In this document: positions 35,312 through 47,160 of the stretch, piece after piece | Layout of the letters: each line of letters starts with the position of its first letter | Position numbering within the stretch: the stretch's first letter is position 1 | Source: Muscardinus avellanarius | Taxonomy: Eukaryota > Chordata > Mammalia > Rodentia > Gliridae | Direction: 5' to 3' | DNA length: 64,000 bases | Assembly: GCA_963383645.1 (NCBI GenBank) | Contig: OY726569.1 | Span: 31,845,592 to 31,909,591, forward strand | The notes under the pieces: generated by a model | Seen by the model: only the letters and a program-made list of their open reading frames with translations | Database searches by the model: none | Told to the model about the DNA's origin: nothing | Translations under genes and position numbers: made by a program

Positions 35312-36924
35312 GCTAAGGTTTTAATGATTGAAAACTATAGCTAATTTATCTCCCTCAAAAGAAAAGTATTATGTGAGTAGAATCTTTAGCATCTTGAGCC
35401 AAAGGCCCAAATCTTCTCTTTTTTGCTACACAGTGAAGTTATTTTGATAATGGACAGCAATAATTTCAGATGACAAAGGGGCAAGTGAGTCTATAGGTCA
35501 ATTCCTATTATCATCTCTTTTTCCCCTTCTATTGGCCTAAATTTAAACTTAGCTAATATCGCTTCCGATTTAATTTTTTTTTTTGGATGGAGCTATTCAA
35601 GGAGAACAAAGGAAATAAAATCCCAACCTGCAAAGTCCTTACTGCTCAAAACCATTCTTCTCATTGACTAATATTAAAAGAAAACAAAATAAAATATTAT
35701 TTCAAAGTTGATAAAATCTGTACACAGTAGGAAACATCAATCATAGAGAGACCATGGCAATCAGAGACAGAATCATTTGATCGGCCACAAAACCTCGATC
35801 AATGATATACTATTATCTATGAAATAAAACAATGGATTGTAATAGAAACATTATATTGGGGAAATTTTATAACAAAAATCCTCTTTTACTTAGAGTATCA
35901 GCAAATATTCTACATAGCATGGAATGGGTATGATCTGTGAACATCCACATAGAAAGAAAACTTATGAACAACTAAATCATTTGGAAAATGGAGTTGACAT
36001 GAATCAAGGTCCAAAATTTTCTTCAAAATAGAGAAAGCAGAACCATCTATCTGAATCATATAAAACAGAAACCTCTGTTCTTTTCATGAAACCTTTGTTC
36101 TTTGTTCTCCAGAAGAAATTCCCATGGAGCTTTGTATGTGTTTATCTATTTCTTGTATGCTAGAGAAATGGATGCCGTTTTCAGAAGGGATGGAATAACT
36201 ACTTTCTGAGCCTCGTTAGGCTATCTGGGTGCTTCTCCTTGCATACTAACTACTTTGCTCACAAACAAGATGGTGGATGAGAGGCCTAATTAATATGATG
36301 TGGACTGAGAGAAAACACTGTGGGGAGTTTTGAATTGTGGCAAGACAGATAAGGTAACTCCTAAGTGCCAATTCAATTACTATTAGAATTCATCTGCTAC
36401 TCTCCACTCCACTTCATATTTAATTATTTCAATAAAGAAGTATGAGTGATTTTATCATTTTCATTCAATTCCCCAATGCATTTATTTCTTCTCTGGACAC
36501 ATTTATTGTACTAGATCCTCAGCAGTCTTATTGTATAGATTTGGAAAATTAAAAGCCTAGAGAGCTGAGGATTGTTGGCATCAGAGGTCTTTTCCCTATA
36601 GATTTTAGAAAAGAAATAAAGTTTTGCTGGTTATGGTTGATTTTTTTCAAAATGTAACTATTTAACTGAGTAAAGCATCCAGGCTTTTATTTCTCAGTTT
36701 TGTTTGGAACTGGGTGTATTTGCTTTTAGAAAGTCAGTCTTTGCTTATCAGCAGTTTTCCCAGGCTTCTGTTTTGAACACTGTGTATTAATTCTAGGCAC
36801 CTCCATTCATTATTTTTGTGAAAAAGAAAAACAAGAAATCAAATATTCAATGGCATTTTACCTTTGAAAGTCAAAATATCTCTCTGCATAGATTTTGTTC
36901 TCTGGATATTTGACTATGGCTTGG
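35312..36924. other. Start of an 8-kb SINE-free block
   Basis: Single-copy DNA with no recognised gene. The stretch 35730-36000 has a non-repetitive, constrained-looking texture, but I have no proof of conservation. Confidence 0.35.
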
Positions 36925-37075
36925 CCAGCCAGGCTCAAATCTGGGCTCCTTCACCTACCGAGGGTGCAGATGTGAATTAAATGAGCTAAAGGTCACTGAC
37001 ATGCTACACTCAAAGACAGAGGAAAGTGACTAACATATAGGAAGTATTAAAAAACATTCACTGTTATTATTGTTC
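36925..37075 (+). repeat. MIR SINE fossil
   Basis: CTCAAATCTGGGCTCCTTCA, GAATTAAATGAGC and CTAACATATAGGAAGTATTA match the MIR order 'aaatcctggctctgccact...attaaatgag...gcacatagtaagcgct'. Confidence 0.5.
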
Positions 37076-38059
37076 ACAGAGGTTGTCTACTGATGATTTG
37101 TTTTCTCTTTATGAGTTGTTCTCAGTGTCTGTTTCATACTATAAAATTCACTGAAGATTTGGAGATGAGCTGAGAGGCTATATTTCACACTTCCCATATT
37201 TTATTCTATCTATTCTTGAATCTGCTTGGGGAATGTGTGTGTGTGTGTGTGTGCCCACAAGGGTCTGCAGATGTGTATGTGCAGCTGAGGAATTTCTTCA
37301 AGAGTTCTACATAAGAAGTATGGTTGGGGAAAGAGAGCAGATAGAGAAAATATATGAAATACTGTATACAAATATGCCTTTACTTAGATGGTATGTTTAT
37401 ATGGAATAATTCTGGGGACTCAGGTAGATATTATATTGAGCTAAAAATTCCCCCAACTCAACTATCCTTTGGTGTTTCCAATAGTAAGAATGAAGAAGAA
37501 CACAGAGATGTTGGACAAGATGTACAGCAATGCTGTGGTTACTCTATATTGCTACTTCTGCTGAGAACTGGTAAAATATGATCAAACTGCCTCCAAACCC
37601 CATAGCATATGAATTCTCAGCTGCTTTTGCTTGTACTTTCCTGCACCTGCTTCGCTTCTCTCCAGGGGAAGCCTCATTAGGAATGGAAACCCCGGGCATC
37701 CAGTCCCTACCCTGGCAGCACAGAACCTTTCCAGTAAGACAGAATCCTGCAAAAAGTATCACTAGGAAGCAGAATCTTCATGCTATGAGTCAGATTGTCC
37801 TCACACTCCCAATGTGTACATTTGATAATAGCCGAGGAGTTCTGAAGCTTGACACTAGATAAAGATGACAAAAATAATTAAAAATAGCTAAAATATCAAT
37901 AAATTTTAAAAATGTAGACTTCAGTAAAATATTATAGAAACTAAGTTTGAAAGATATATTGTTGTATCCTTAAAACTCCGGATTATTGACAGTAAGAAAA
38001 TGATGATAACCTTTAACCACTGTGACTAAAAAAACAACAGTTCAACTTGAATCCTCTTC

Positions 38060-38061
<2 letters not shown>
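37076..38061. other. Single-copy DNA with short (GT)n at 37234-37253
   Basis: Overlapping short frames at 37354-37862 give unrecognised products. Nothing else to report. Confidence 0.35.
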
Positions 38062-38137
<76 letters not shown>

Positions 38138-38138
38138 T
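38062..38138 (+). repeat. Compound (TA)n(TG)n microsatellite
   Basis: About 25 TA units at 38062-38112 pass directly into about 13 TG units to 38138. A likely length-variable and structure-prone site. Confidence 0.95.
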
Positions 38139-38424
38139 TACTGTGCCTATGCACATATATTGCATATAAATATACACATATGTATCCATTTTGCCAACTC
38201 AAGCTGGTCTATGTTTGCCACTTCTTAGCTTAGAGTTGCTAATACCAAGCCATGATGTTTGCTAAGGCATTTGTTTGAAAGTAGATATAGTTTACAGATC
38301 TAAATAATTAGGTTTCTATAAACACTTTTCTTCTATCTTTTAAATTCAGAAAGCTTGTGATTAACATTAATGCTCCGACTAAATGCACATTTTTCATACA
38401 TTCATTTATCTCTTTCTCCATAAC

Positions 38425-38540
38425 TAAACTATGAATATTTTAAAGACAGAGATTTTCTACTGACTTTTTTTTTATATTAGTTCCTGGCACATGAAACTCA
38501 CTGAGAATTTGATAAAGGAGTAAATGAATAAAAGTAATTG
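38425..38540 (+). repeat. L2 3'-terminal fossil
   Basis: AAAGACAGAGATTTTCTAC, AGTTCCTGGCACATGAAACT and AATTTGATAAAGGAGTAAAT follow the L2 terminal order (product summary, 'cctggcacat', 'aataaatgaatga'). Confidence 0.5.
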
Positions 38541-38879
38541 TAGACTTATAATATTTCGGTACATTTTTCACCAAAAGCCAACTGCAGAGATATACAGAAG
38601 CATCTTATCCAATTTTAATCCCAGACTTTATTCTCAAGAGGCCTTTTAAGCTAATTTGTCCTAAGATTTCCCAGCTACTGTTGGTTTGTCTCCATTACCT
38701 ATCAAAAGGTACTTGACAATATTCCAATGAAAAAAAAATTCTACATACTCATTTGGGAAGGGAGAAACTTTATCAAAATCAAAAGATCCTTGTCTCCCCA
38801 GAGAGGCTACAAAATACTGGCACAGTGATCAAATCGGGGAAGATTTCTTAAAATACTTTCCAGTAACAAGCCACTAAAA

Positions 38880-40030
38880 CTGTCTTGAATGACAGATAAA
38901 GGAATGAAAGTTTTAAAATCCTTACCCATGCATCAATCGTGTATTTTAGAGTGTCCCATTTTATTGAACTGATTAATCACATGCTTAGAGGAAGTTGGCA
39001 AAAGCTATCCAAAGCCAACTGGTATAACTTGAATGCCAACTCCACAAAATAATCGGTGTCTGGTGGGATGTGTCATGAAATATGCCAAGGTGGGTCATTC
39101 TAATGCACTCCTGACAGGATTATACATATTCATTCCCCTCTTTTAGCACCTGAATGACAACAAGCAGGCAAAAACATCAGAACCAATGCATCAAGCCAGA
39201 CAGTTGCCATTATACGCAGAACATATAAAGAGAGCACAGCTTCTGAAGAATGGTAAGAGTCTTGTGCGCAGACCTTGCAAGCACTGCTTGCTTTTGATAG
39301 GGAAATGAAGCTTACCTGGAGAAAGGGAGCTATCTCTTACTGTCATTGCTGCTCAGAGTTTGGTGGTAAATTGTCATGAACTATCCATTTCTTAATGGAA
39401 TTCACCATAACTTTTGAGTTTGTTTGTTTTAGAGACATGATGAGGATAGGAAAACTGTCAGTCTCGGCTAAATGCTTTCTTTAAATACCTAAGATCATCT
39501 CTGAGCAATGGAGGGCTCTATTAATCACTAATGAACTCCTAAATGCCCCCTTCAGCTGAAATAATGATAGGTAAAATTATACTGTGACACGATGAGTGAC
39601 AAAAAACGTCCCCCTTACCTAGTTTCATAGTGTGTTATTGAACTGCAAGGCACTGTTTTAAAGGAATAAAATAAATCGCTAATGGGTTCTAGGAGAGTTG
39701 ATGCTATTTCGCTGTATGCATATAGATCTATATGGGTATGTTGAGTGTGTAAGTACTTTTGCATAATTTTGACAAAGGGTTATCTACAACCCTTCAAGCC
39801 ACTGCCACTGGCCTCCCCCTTCTCAGCTATTATATCTCCATGAAGAGAACCCTCTTTTCTGTAATTAAGACACCGCCACTTATAACTGAAACTGTGTAAA
39901 ATTACAGATAAGCTAAGCAAGAGTAATTATTCAAACTCTGAAGAACGTTGATATTTTCAGAGTTGTCTGAGTTTTCCCTTAGCATCTGAGAATTGGACTG
40001 CTTGACAAAGAATCCAGCTCCCCAACATGG
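38880..40030. other. Repeat-free, conserved-looking block around candidate exon
   Basis: No recent or old repeat recognised over more than 1 kb in a window dominated by them. It contains homeodomain-type TAATTA (39860), GATA-type AGATAA (39906) and the candidate exon at 39147-39252. Constraint is inferred from texture only. Confidence 0.35.
39147..39252 (+). CDS. Candidate internal exon, host gene unknown
   Basis: This 106-base segment has the full set of splice signals. A branch-point-like CTGAC lies about 35 bases upstream, followed by a pyrimidine stretch ending CCCCTCTTTTAG; the downstream border is ATG followed by GTAAGAGT, a strong donor match. Only one frame is open, and it is open throughout, giving 35 codons (HLNDNKQAKTSEPMHQAR to the closing KRAQLLKN). 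The product is hydrophilic and lysine- and glutamine-rich, and I do not recognise it. The exon is not repeat-derived. It starts in phase 0 and ends in phase 1. It could be a coding exon of a large gene whose introns fill this window, a noncoding-RNA exon, or chance; an open frame this short is not rare, so the call rests on the splice context. Confidence 0.3.
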
Positions 40031-41344
40031 TTTTGATACTCAAAAATATATAGTGGAAGAGTTGGTGGCCTCTTTGAGAAGAGTGTGTAGGGTCAATCCT
40101 ACACCTTCACAGAGTACTAGTGTTGATGATTTAAGAGGAATGCTCTAGACTCCCCTGGTATGGCCTGGATCCCTGCCCTGGACCAGTTTTTGCTCTATTT
40201 GTCCTTCAGTTCAGACAACCCAGGAGAGTGAGTCTTTTTTATATGATTTCTAGAATTCTGTTATCTCTACTAGAAATGACTTTCTGTCCATGGCCCCCAC
40301 TTCTCTCCTTCATCTGCCATGGATTTGTTATTCAATGATGCCCTTCAGACTCCTCTGTTTTGACGTAGCTAAGGTTCAGGGGAAAAAAGTGGCTTGCACT
40401 GAACTCACACAGACAACATAGATTAGATAATCAAAGTAAAGAGGTCAAACAGCCAGCTCTGTTGGTGGGCACAACTAAGCACAATCACTGCACTTCAGTG
40501 AAGAAAGTTCTTTAAGAAAAAAGTCTGTGTGCTGCATAGACTAAGGAAAGCTTTTTGTGATATTTGACTTTAACCTTTTATTTTTTTAGCTTTCAGTGTT
40601 TCCTTCTGGCCTAACTACTTTGGAACTGAAACTAATCCTTGTCTTTGCATTTTACTGTTCATTTGAAAGTATTTAGAGGAGCTATAATAGAAGACTCTGG
40701 AGTTATAACGATAGCCTATAAACTACCTGGATTACTTAGTTCCTCCCTCTATTTCTTACCAGTTTTTATGTCTTCTTTTCCAATCGTTACAGTTCTTTTA
40801 AAATATCTATTCTGAAAGCATAAGTAACATAATATTGTAGTATGTGCTGCCTAAATTGAAATTCCCTTTCTTCTTGGGAAGTAAAGTGTTTTGTAAAAAA
40901 TCTCTACAGGCCACTGCAAAGCTGTGGAGGATTCTAAGATAGGAGTTTTTTGTGCAACCCCATCCCAAGAAGTTCAGAGAAGAGCACTCTGTGGATGAGG
41001 AGTGTTCTATCAGCCTTTTCCTGAGGTTCGGAACAGCTCGGCCATCTGATCTTTCTGCTGAGTAGTTCCTAACTGTTCAGGTTGTAGTAGCTCCTGCAAC
41101 TGCTGGTGAAAGTCAATGTATCTTCTGGCATCCAACTAGAAGTTTCATCATACTCCGAGTACCTGAGAGAAGTAAAGGTTTCATAGGAGAGGACACATCC
41201 TCCGGGGCTTATTCCTATCTTCATTTTTGGATATTCTTCTGCCAAAAAATGTTTCTGTCCTGTGTTTTTTTTTTAATTTTTAGTTTTTTGCTTACAACTT
41301 GAGCCTTAAAAAGAATTCTGCCTTAATTGCCTATTGGCAAGATA
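40031..41344. other. Single-copy DNA, nothing recognised
   Basis: No repeat family or exon with paired splice sites noticed. Confidence 0.35.
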
Positions 41345-41500
41345 TCTTTAGTTCATTCATTTAATAAATATTTATTAAGGACCTATTATTTAAAATCAGA
41401 TATTATTTTAGATGCTTTGGAAAATGTAAAAATTAAAAAAAAACAATTCTGGTCTGACTTACTTTATATTCTAGTGGTAAAAGATAGATGAATAGGCAAA
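41345..41500. repeat. Ancient mammalian interspersed repeat fragment
   Basis: AGTTCATTCATTTAATAAAT, TTATTAAGGACCTATTATTT and TACTTTATATTCTAGTGGTA match a common old motif series ('ttcattcaacaaatatttattgagcacctac ... cttacattctagtgg'). Confidence 0.5.
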
Positions 41501-42829
41501 GATAGATTTGTTGAATTTTTTATATAGAGTATACAGATTTGTTGAGTTTTAAGTTAGAATTATTATAATCTTCAATTCTATACCTTTCTTTGATTCTTTT
41601 TAATTGATTCCCAATCTTGTCATCTGTATTTTTAAATGTATTTCATCTTTCCAAACAAATCCATCACAGCCAGAAATATATCCTTTATCATAAGAATTTA
41701 ATCATTAATTATAGCCAAGATTCCTTATATCATGTTAAGTTCCTGTTAACTTTTTTCTGTTCTCTGGCTAATGATGAATTCTTTTTACAAACACTCATAA
41801 ATAAAGGTTGATAAGGACCACTTGTGGGGTGGTGTGGCCCCGTCACCTCTCTTCACCATTAAAGTAGAAATGCAGAATATTTGCACTATTAAATGAGCAT
41901 TGTCCACAACTTCAGATAAAGACACAGTTTATTTTAGCTTCAAGGTTCCTACAAGTATTTCCAGGCTACCAAAATGGAACATTTTGTTTTTAATATTTTG
42001 AGTGATTTTATGGCTTTTGAAAAATGACTCTAGATAAACTATTTAGTCACTAGAGGAATTTCAAATGCTGAAATATGCTTTCCTTTGTTTTACCTGACAG
42101 TAATATACAAATAAGACTCAGGACTGAGTCATAGTGTCCCAGTATCTATGTAACTTACTTGGACTCCCTTGAGATCACAGTTCCCTTATTCTGCAGTATA
42201 AATATGATTTTACCATTGGAAATACATGCACATAATTTTCTTTCCATTTCTGTTATCAATTGCAAGTAGCCATTATATTTAGTGATTCTCTTTAGCCTCT
42301 TTATAATATCCAAATAAAAAATAATTTCAGCTATAGGGTTACTATCAGCTAGGAGTGTATTTGTAGCACAACTCCAACAAAAAGAAAAATTATTATTTTA
42401 CAAACCAGAATATTCTATAATGGGAATTTTCAAGAGATTATTGACATTTTTATCAATGCTTAATAAGAATAGATACTCTGGATAGAATTTATAAATATTT
42501 TAGAATCAGATATTTAATAAGTTTCAATACAAAACGAATAAATATATTACAAAGGTTAAAATAGATAATATAAATTTGTAGTTTATATATTAAAATAATT
42601 TGCCTTTCTAATATAAATTATTTGCAGAAAAAATAGTTAACATATTCCACAAATTAAAAAGTGCTATGTGAAATGAAAGGAAATTAGTCATTAGGTACAA
42701 ATATAATAGTATTTGTTTTTAAAAATCATGATACTACAAAAAGCATGCTAAACATGGTACCATTCAATAATGACAGTATTTCTGTGCACATTTTTTCAGT
42801 CATGAACACATCTCTTCCTAGCTTGAAGA
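41501..42829. other. Very AT-rich DNA, nothing recognised
   Basis: Short frames only. The stretch 42480-42720 is extremely AT-rich without clear periodicity. Confidence 0.35.
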
Positions 42830-43040
42830 CGACTATTGTTCAGTGTTTGGCAACATTTTTTTATGAAGGGCCAGATAATATATATTTTCAGCTTTTCAGG
42901 GGGCACTAATTCTGCTATTACAATGCAAAAGATAGTATGCAAAGGCAGTCATAGACATTATGTTCCAATAAAACTTTATTTGCAATGTAACCTATGGGTG
43001 AGATTTGTTTTTCTGGCCACAATTTCCCAGCAACTGCTCT
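42830..43040 (+). repeat. Ancient MER-class DNA transposon fossil
   Basis: GGCAACATTTTTTTATGAAG, GGCCAGATAATATATATTTT, TGTTCCAATAAAACTTTATT and GGCCACAATTTCCCAGCAAC align in order with the well-known 'ggcaaactttttctgtaaagggccagatagta ... ttccaataaaactttattta' nonautonomous element. Confidence 0.6.
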
Positions 43041-43438
43041 AGCTCCAAATATTTTCTCTTGCCTCCACCTTAAAATAGTCCCTTTTTAATTTTATAACTC
43101 AAGTGAGATTTCTTTTTATAAAAACTTTTAGGCTCATAGAAGACTGTATGTTTTATAAAAATAAAATAAAGTTTGGTTCTTTTTCTAGTTTTATCTATGT
43201 AAATAAATGTGCCATTGCAGAGTTACTTGCATAAATTTCCATATTTGTTTTGAAAGCCTTCAAATACAGGAATTATTCTTCCAATAGAAGTTTTTTTTTT
43301 TTTTTTTTAGTTTAACTATACAGAAACAGACCTATTCAAACCCATAGTTTATTATAAAAGTGCGTCCTTTTACAAAATTCTAATGAGTGATTTTAGAATG
43401 TAAACAACCAAGTTCTCAGGTATAATTTGAATACTTAG
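43041..43438. other. AT-rich DNA with poly-T, nothing recognised
   Basis: T run near 43290-43308; otherwise featureless. Confidence 0.35.
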
Positions 43439-43452
43439 GAGTATTTCTGCAG

Positions 43453-43677
43453 GCCGGGCATGGTGACACACACTTGTAATCCCAGCATTTGGGAGGCAGA
43501 GACCTGAGGATCAGGATTGTGGTTCATGGATAGCCTCAGCTACTTAGCGAGGCCCTTCGCAACTCAGTGAGATCCTGTTTCAAGAAATAAAATTACTAAA
43601 AAATAGGACTGGGGGTGTAGCTCAGAGGTACATTACCCCTGGGTCCCATCCCTGGTGCCGAAAAAAAAAAAAAAAAA
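43453..43677 (+). mobile_element. B1-dID SINE, longer subfamily, perfect target-site duplication
   Basis: GCCGGGCATGGTGACACACA, the CAGCCTCAGC-type middle (ATAGCCTCAGCTACTTAGCG), GATCCTGTTTCAAG, then the ID half GACTGGGGGTGTAGCTCAG to CATCCCTGGTGCC and a poly-A tail. GAGTATTTCTGCAG flanks it exactly at 43439-43452 and 43678-43691. Confidence 0.92.
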
Positions 43678-43944
43678 GAGTATTTCTGCAGAAATAACTA
43701 GTTGAATATGCAAGACTGGTGATCCAGTTTGTGATATGGGATTGTTACTAGTAAGAAGTCCCTAAACAGGGACTATATTTCCCAGGTCTCTTGGAGCTAG
43801 ATGAAACAATGTGACTCCTTCACACAGCTTTGTGTCAGGTCAAGTGATTTAGGAAGCAGGTATGTTTTCACCTCCTCTCCTCTAGTCAGCAGGCTGAAGA
43901 TCAATGACCTTAGAAGACAACTTACTCATCTATTATTTCTCCTT

Positions 43945-44578
43945 CTTCATCTAGCTGTACCACTCCTGGGTATTTTTCCAAAGGGGTTGAAATCAGAGAA
44001 CTACAGTAACATATGCATACCTATGTTAATAGCAGCACAATTTGTAATAGACAAAATATGGAACCAATCTAGGTCTCTATCAACAGATGACTGGATTGCA
44101 AAATTATTGGAAATACACACAATGGAATTCTATTCAGCTATAAAGAAGAAGAAAATCATGGCATTTGCAAGAAGATGGAAAGACCTGGAGAACATTATGT
44201 TAAGTGAGATCAGCCAAGCACAGAAAGAGAAGGGACATATGTTTTCTCTAATATGCCCAAACTACAGATTATTAGGGATACCAGAGGGACTCCAGATAAT
44301 GGAGGGGAAACCTCTATAAAGCTATAATGGAAGGATAGGTAAGGAAGAAGGCTGAGGTTGATTAATGGAGGAGCTACATCCGAATATGTGTAAAAGTATG
44401 AATATGTGTAAAAATATGTGTAAAAGCACGGTTAACCTGGACACTCATTGTTGGGAGAGGGAAAGGGGAAGCAGAAGGGGAGAGGGCACCAAGCACAGTC
44501 TGAATGTATGCCATTTTAATATGTTCCACATGAAAATAAAAAATAAATTATAAAAGAAAAGAAAGAAAGAAAGAAAGT
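43945..44578 (+). mobile_element. L1 3' fragment with ORF2 carboxyl end
   Basis: The frame ending at 44319 encodes the end of L1 ORF2: AVPLLGIFPKG, then DDWIAKLLEIHTMEFYSAIK, then FARRWKDLENIMLSEISQAQ. Residues before AVPLLG (the first ~50 codons of the open frame) are not L1-like, so the 5' truncation is near 43945. No endonuclease or reverse transcriptase domain remains. The 3' UTR contains three near-repeats of AATATGTGTAAAA (44380-44425) and a purine tract, ending in a (GAAA)n tail at 44553-44576. Confidence 0.85.
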
Positions 44579-44942
44579 CAGTCAGGATCATATATTTTCT
44601 CTCATATATGGAAGCTAGATAGAAAATACAAAACAAAAAGAACTTCAGATAAACAAGGAGAGAAACCAGTAGAATAGTGTATGGAAGGGGATTGGAGGAG
44701 GAAGATTAAGGGATAAAGGAAGTTTTAATGAAAGAAACAGTTCAAATAATATTATGTACATACTTGAAAGTATTACTATCAATCTCACTAACAGGTACAG
44801 GGAAGGCTGGGTTTGTGGGGGTGGGGTATAGAGGTAGGGAATGCAGTGTGGTTTTTTGTTGTTGTTATACTTTGACCCTCCTTATGATGTATAATTACAA
44901 TGCAGCAGTAAACATATTTTATGAAAAGAAAAAAATAAAAGC
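44578..44942 (+). mobile_element. Second L1 3' fragment in tandem
   Basis: Starts CAGTCAGGATCATATATTTT, CTCTCATATATGGAAGCTAG, the same L1 position as about 44215 in the preceding fragment. It is therefore an independent 5'-truncated L1 in the same orientation, abutting the first one's tail. It ends in an A-rich stretch at 44928-44942. Confidence 0.7.
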
Positions 44943-45539
44943 TAGCCAATATATAGCAACATTATACAGAAGCCTGACATCTGTGTCTTAAATTTATGTG
45001 ATGGCATGTTAGATTTTTTAACCCTAAAAATAAGAATTCTTAGAAAATATTATCATTATACTACAACAATGGCTCATCCAAAACTCAGGAGTTGCATGCT
45101 TCCTGCTATGATTATTTATGGTACTAATTGATGCCAAGAGGAATATTAGAAATCCTAGAATTTTCTTTTGATTGAGTCATAGAAAGTAACTGGATTTGCC
45201 ACCTTTTTCTTTAAGTTTTTAAGAGTTGTTTTGCAAGGCAGACCACTAGTTTCGCCAAAAATATAAAACCAAATAAATAAACTGTAAAAGTGGCTGTTTT
45301 TTTTTTTAATTTAATCTAGGAATTTGGGAAACATAAAGCATAATTAAGCCTTCATGGATTGGGGGAAACAAAAGATTAAGTACTACAAACTGACCTTATA
45401 GAGGCTGCTTAAGACCATGACTGTTAATATTCTCATTTCCCTTTAAATTCTCTTTTGTTTTGTAGTCAACATTCATTTAGCCATTGCAAAGGCACATTCA
45501 AATGGGCCTGGGCCACATTCTCCTCTTATAGTATTTAAA
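44943..45539. other. AT-rich DNA, nothing recognised
   Basis: Only a T run near 45297-45308. Confidence 0.35.
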
Positions 45540-45555
45540 ATTATTTCAACATTAG

Positions 45556-45739
45556 AGCCGTGGTGGTGGCTCACACTTGTAATCCCGTGCTTGGGAGGCT
45601 GAGGCAGGAGGATCGCGCAGGTTCGAAGCCAGCCGTGCTGGCTTAAAGACCCTGTTTTCAAATAGAAATATAAAAAATGGGTCTGGGGTGTAGCTCGGAG
45701 GTAGAAGGGCTTCCAGAAACCCCAGTACCACCAAAAAAA
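45556..45739 (+). mobile_element. Young B1-dID SINE, hairpin subfamily, perfect target-site duplication
   Basis: AGCCGTGGTGGTGGCTCACA, TTGGGAGGCTGAGGCAGGAG, GGTTCGAAGCC, stem-loop AAGCCAGCCGTGCTGGCTT, AAAGACCCTGTTTTC, then the ID half GGGTCTGGGGTGTAGCTC to CCCAGTACCACC and a short A tail. ATTATTTCAACATTAG flanks it exactly at 45540-45555 and 45740-45755. The unmutated duplication suggests recent insertion. Confidence 0.93.
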
Positions 45740-45755
45740 ATTATTTCAACATTAG

Positions 45756-47146
45756 GAATTCTGTAGGGCCTCCAAGTGGTTAAAAACTTGAGGTATTTCA
45801 GAAAATTATAAAATAGTATTAACCTGAGTGTTAGGAAACAGTTCTTGTTCTAAAATGGTAAGATACTATTATGACCATAGAAGAAGAGGAAAAATCATTG
45901 AAGTTTTGTAGGGAAGGGATGTGTTCAATGTAGTCTTTTGAGGAAATTATTAAAGGACCATTTTGAAGAGGGGATGATAAAAGTACGGAAAATGGTTCAA
46001 ATATCCATGAGGCTAATAAAGCAAGGCAATAGAAATTAAATGGACATCATAAATATAAGAATCATTAGAATCATTTCAAAGGAAAGAAAGGTAACTCTGG
46101 AAATGCAGGATCTACTCCTTTTAAGACATTTGGAAGGAAGCCTGGTAAATGTGTCCCAAATGATCTAATGTTACTCTCAGTCTTATTAAACTTTAGGTGG
46201 GTTTCTTGGTGCTCTGACCATTTCTTAGAGCATTTGTCATTTAAAAAAAAAAAAAGTTGGAATTGTCAATTCTCTGTATGCCCCTATGAAATGTAAATCT
46301 TCTCCCAGCCTTTGAACAGTTTTGCAACTCAAAAATATCTTTCTCAGCTATCTAAGAGGCATCCACTTGAAATGAAAATATCTATGAGTATGGAGACTTT
46401 ATCACCCAGTATCTGTAGGAGCTGGAAAAGCCTAACTTCAGGAAGTGTCCATTAGCAAACATAATGGCTTGATCACACTGACCATTCTTTTCCATTGCCA
46501 GTGCCATCTTCTACGACTATTCCACTGGTTAAAACTAGAGCTGAAAACTCTCCCGCCTTTAGTGTCTATGGAGTTAAATCAAATCTCTCTCCCCTATAAC
46601 AACAGTTTTAAAGCCTTTTTTGCCTATTTAATTTATCCAATGCAAATTTTCTTTGACACAACCATTGGCTCCATGGGTATTTAAAATATCTGAGAAAGGC
46701 AGTGAGAAAGAGAAAAAGGAGAATTAAGTTATGTGAAGAAACTAAATCTTATAATAAAAAGAGTGGAAAGGGAAATGGAGAAAGTAGAAGTAAAAGTAAA
46801 GTACATTATATGTAACATAATTTAAAAGTCAAGAGAATTTTAACAAGAAATATCAACAGTATTAGTCTGCAGATGGGAAAACAATTATTTTTAAAAACTG
46901 CAAAAAATAGTCATTGTATAAAGCAAATGGTATTTATGCTAATATCTTTTTAAAATGGGTACCAATGTCCTATAGGTTTTCAAAGATTGGGTTTCAAAAA
47001 TCAGACAACCAAGGTCATTGTTATCATGCAATTTATAGTTAGTTGGTGGAAAATGGAAATAATATACAATAATGATATTAATAAATGAAATAACCACCGG
47101 AAGCACTAGATGCTATTAAGAAATTTTGAAGAGAATGTTCAAATAA
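45756..47146. other. Single-copy DNA, nothing firm
   Basis: The frame 46445-46684 gives an unrecognised product. Segment 45900-46130 may be a remnant of an old repeat, but I cannot place it. Confidence 0.35.
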
Positions 47147-47160
47147 AAGCAATGGAGTAG

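Noticed and set aside
37578..37862. 94-codon plus-strand frame
   Set aside because: No recognisable domain, splice context or conservation signal; length is within chance for one of many frames.
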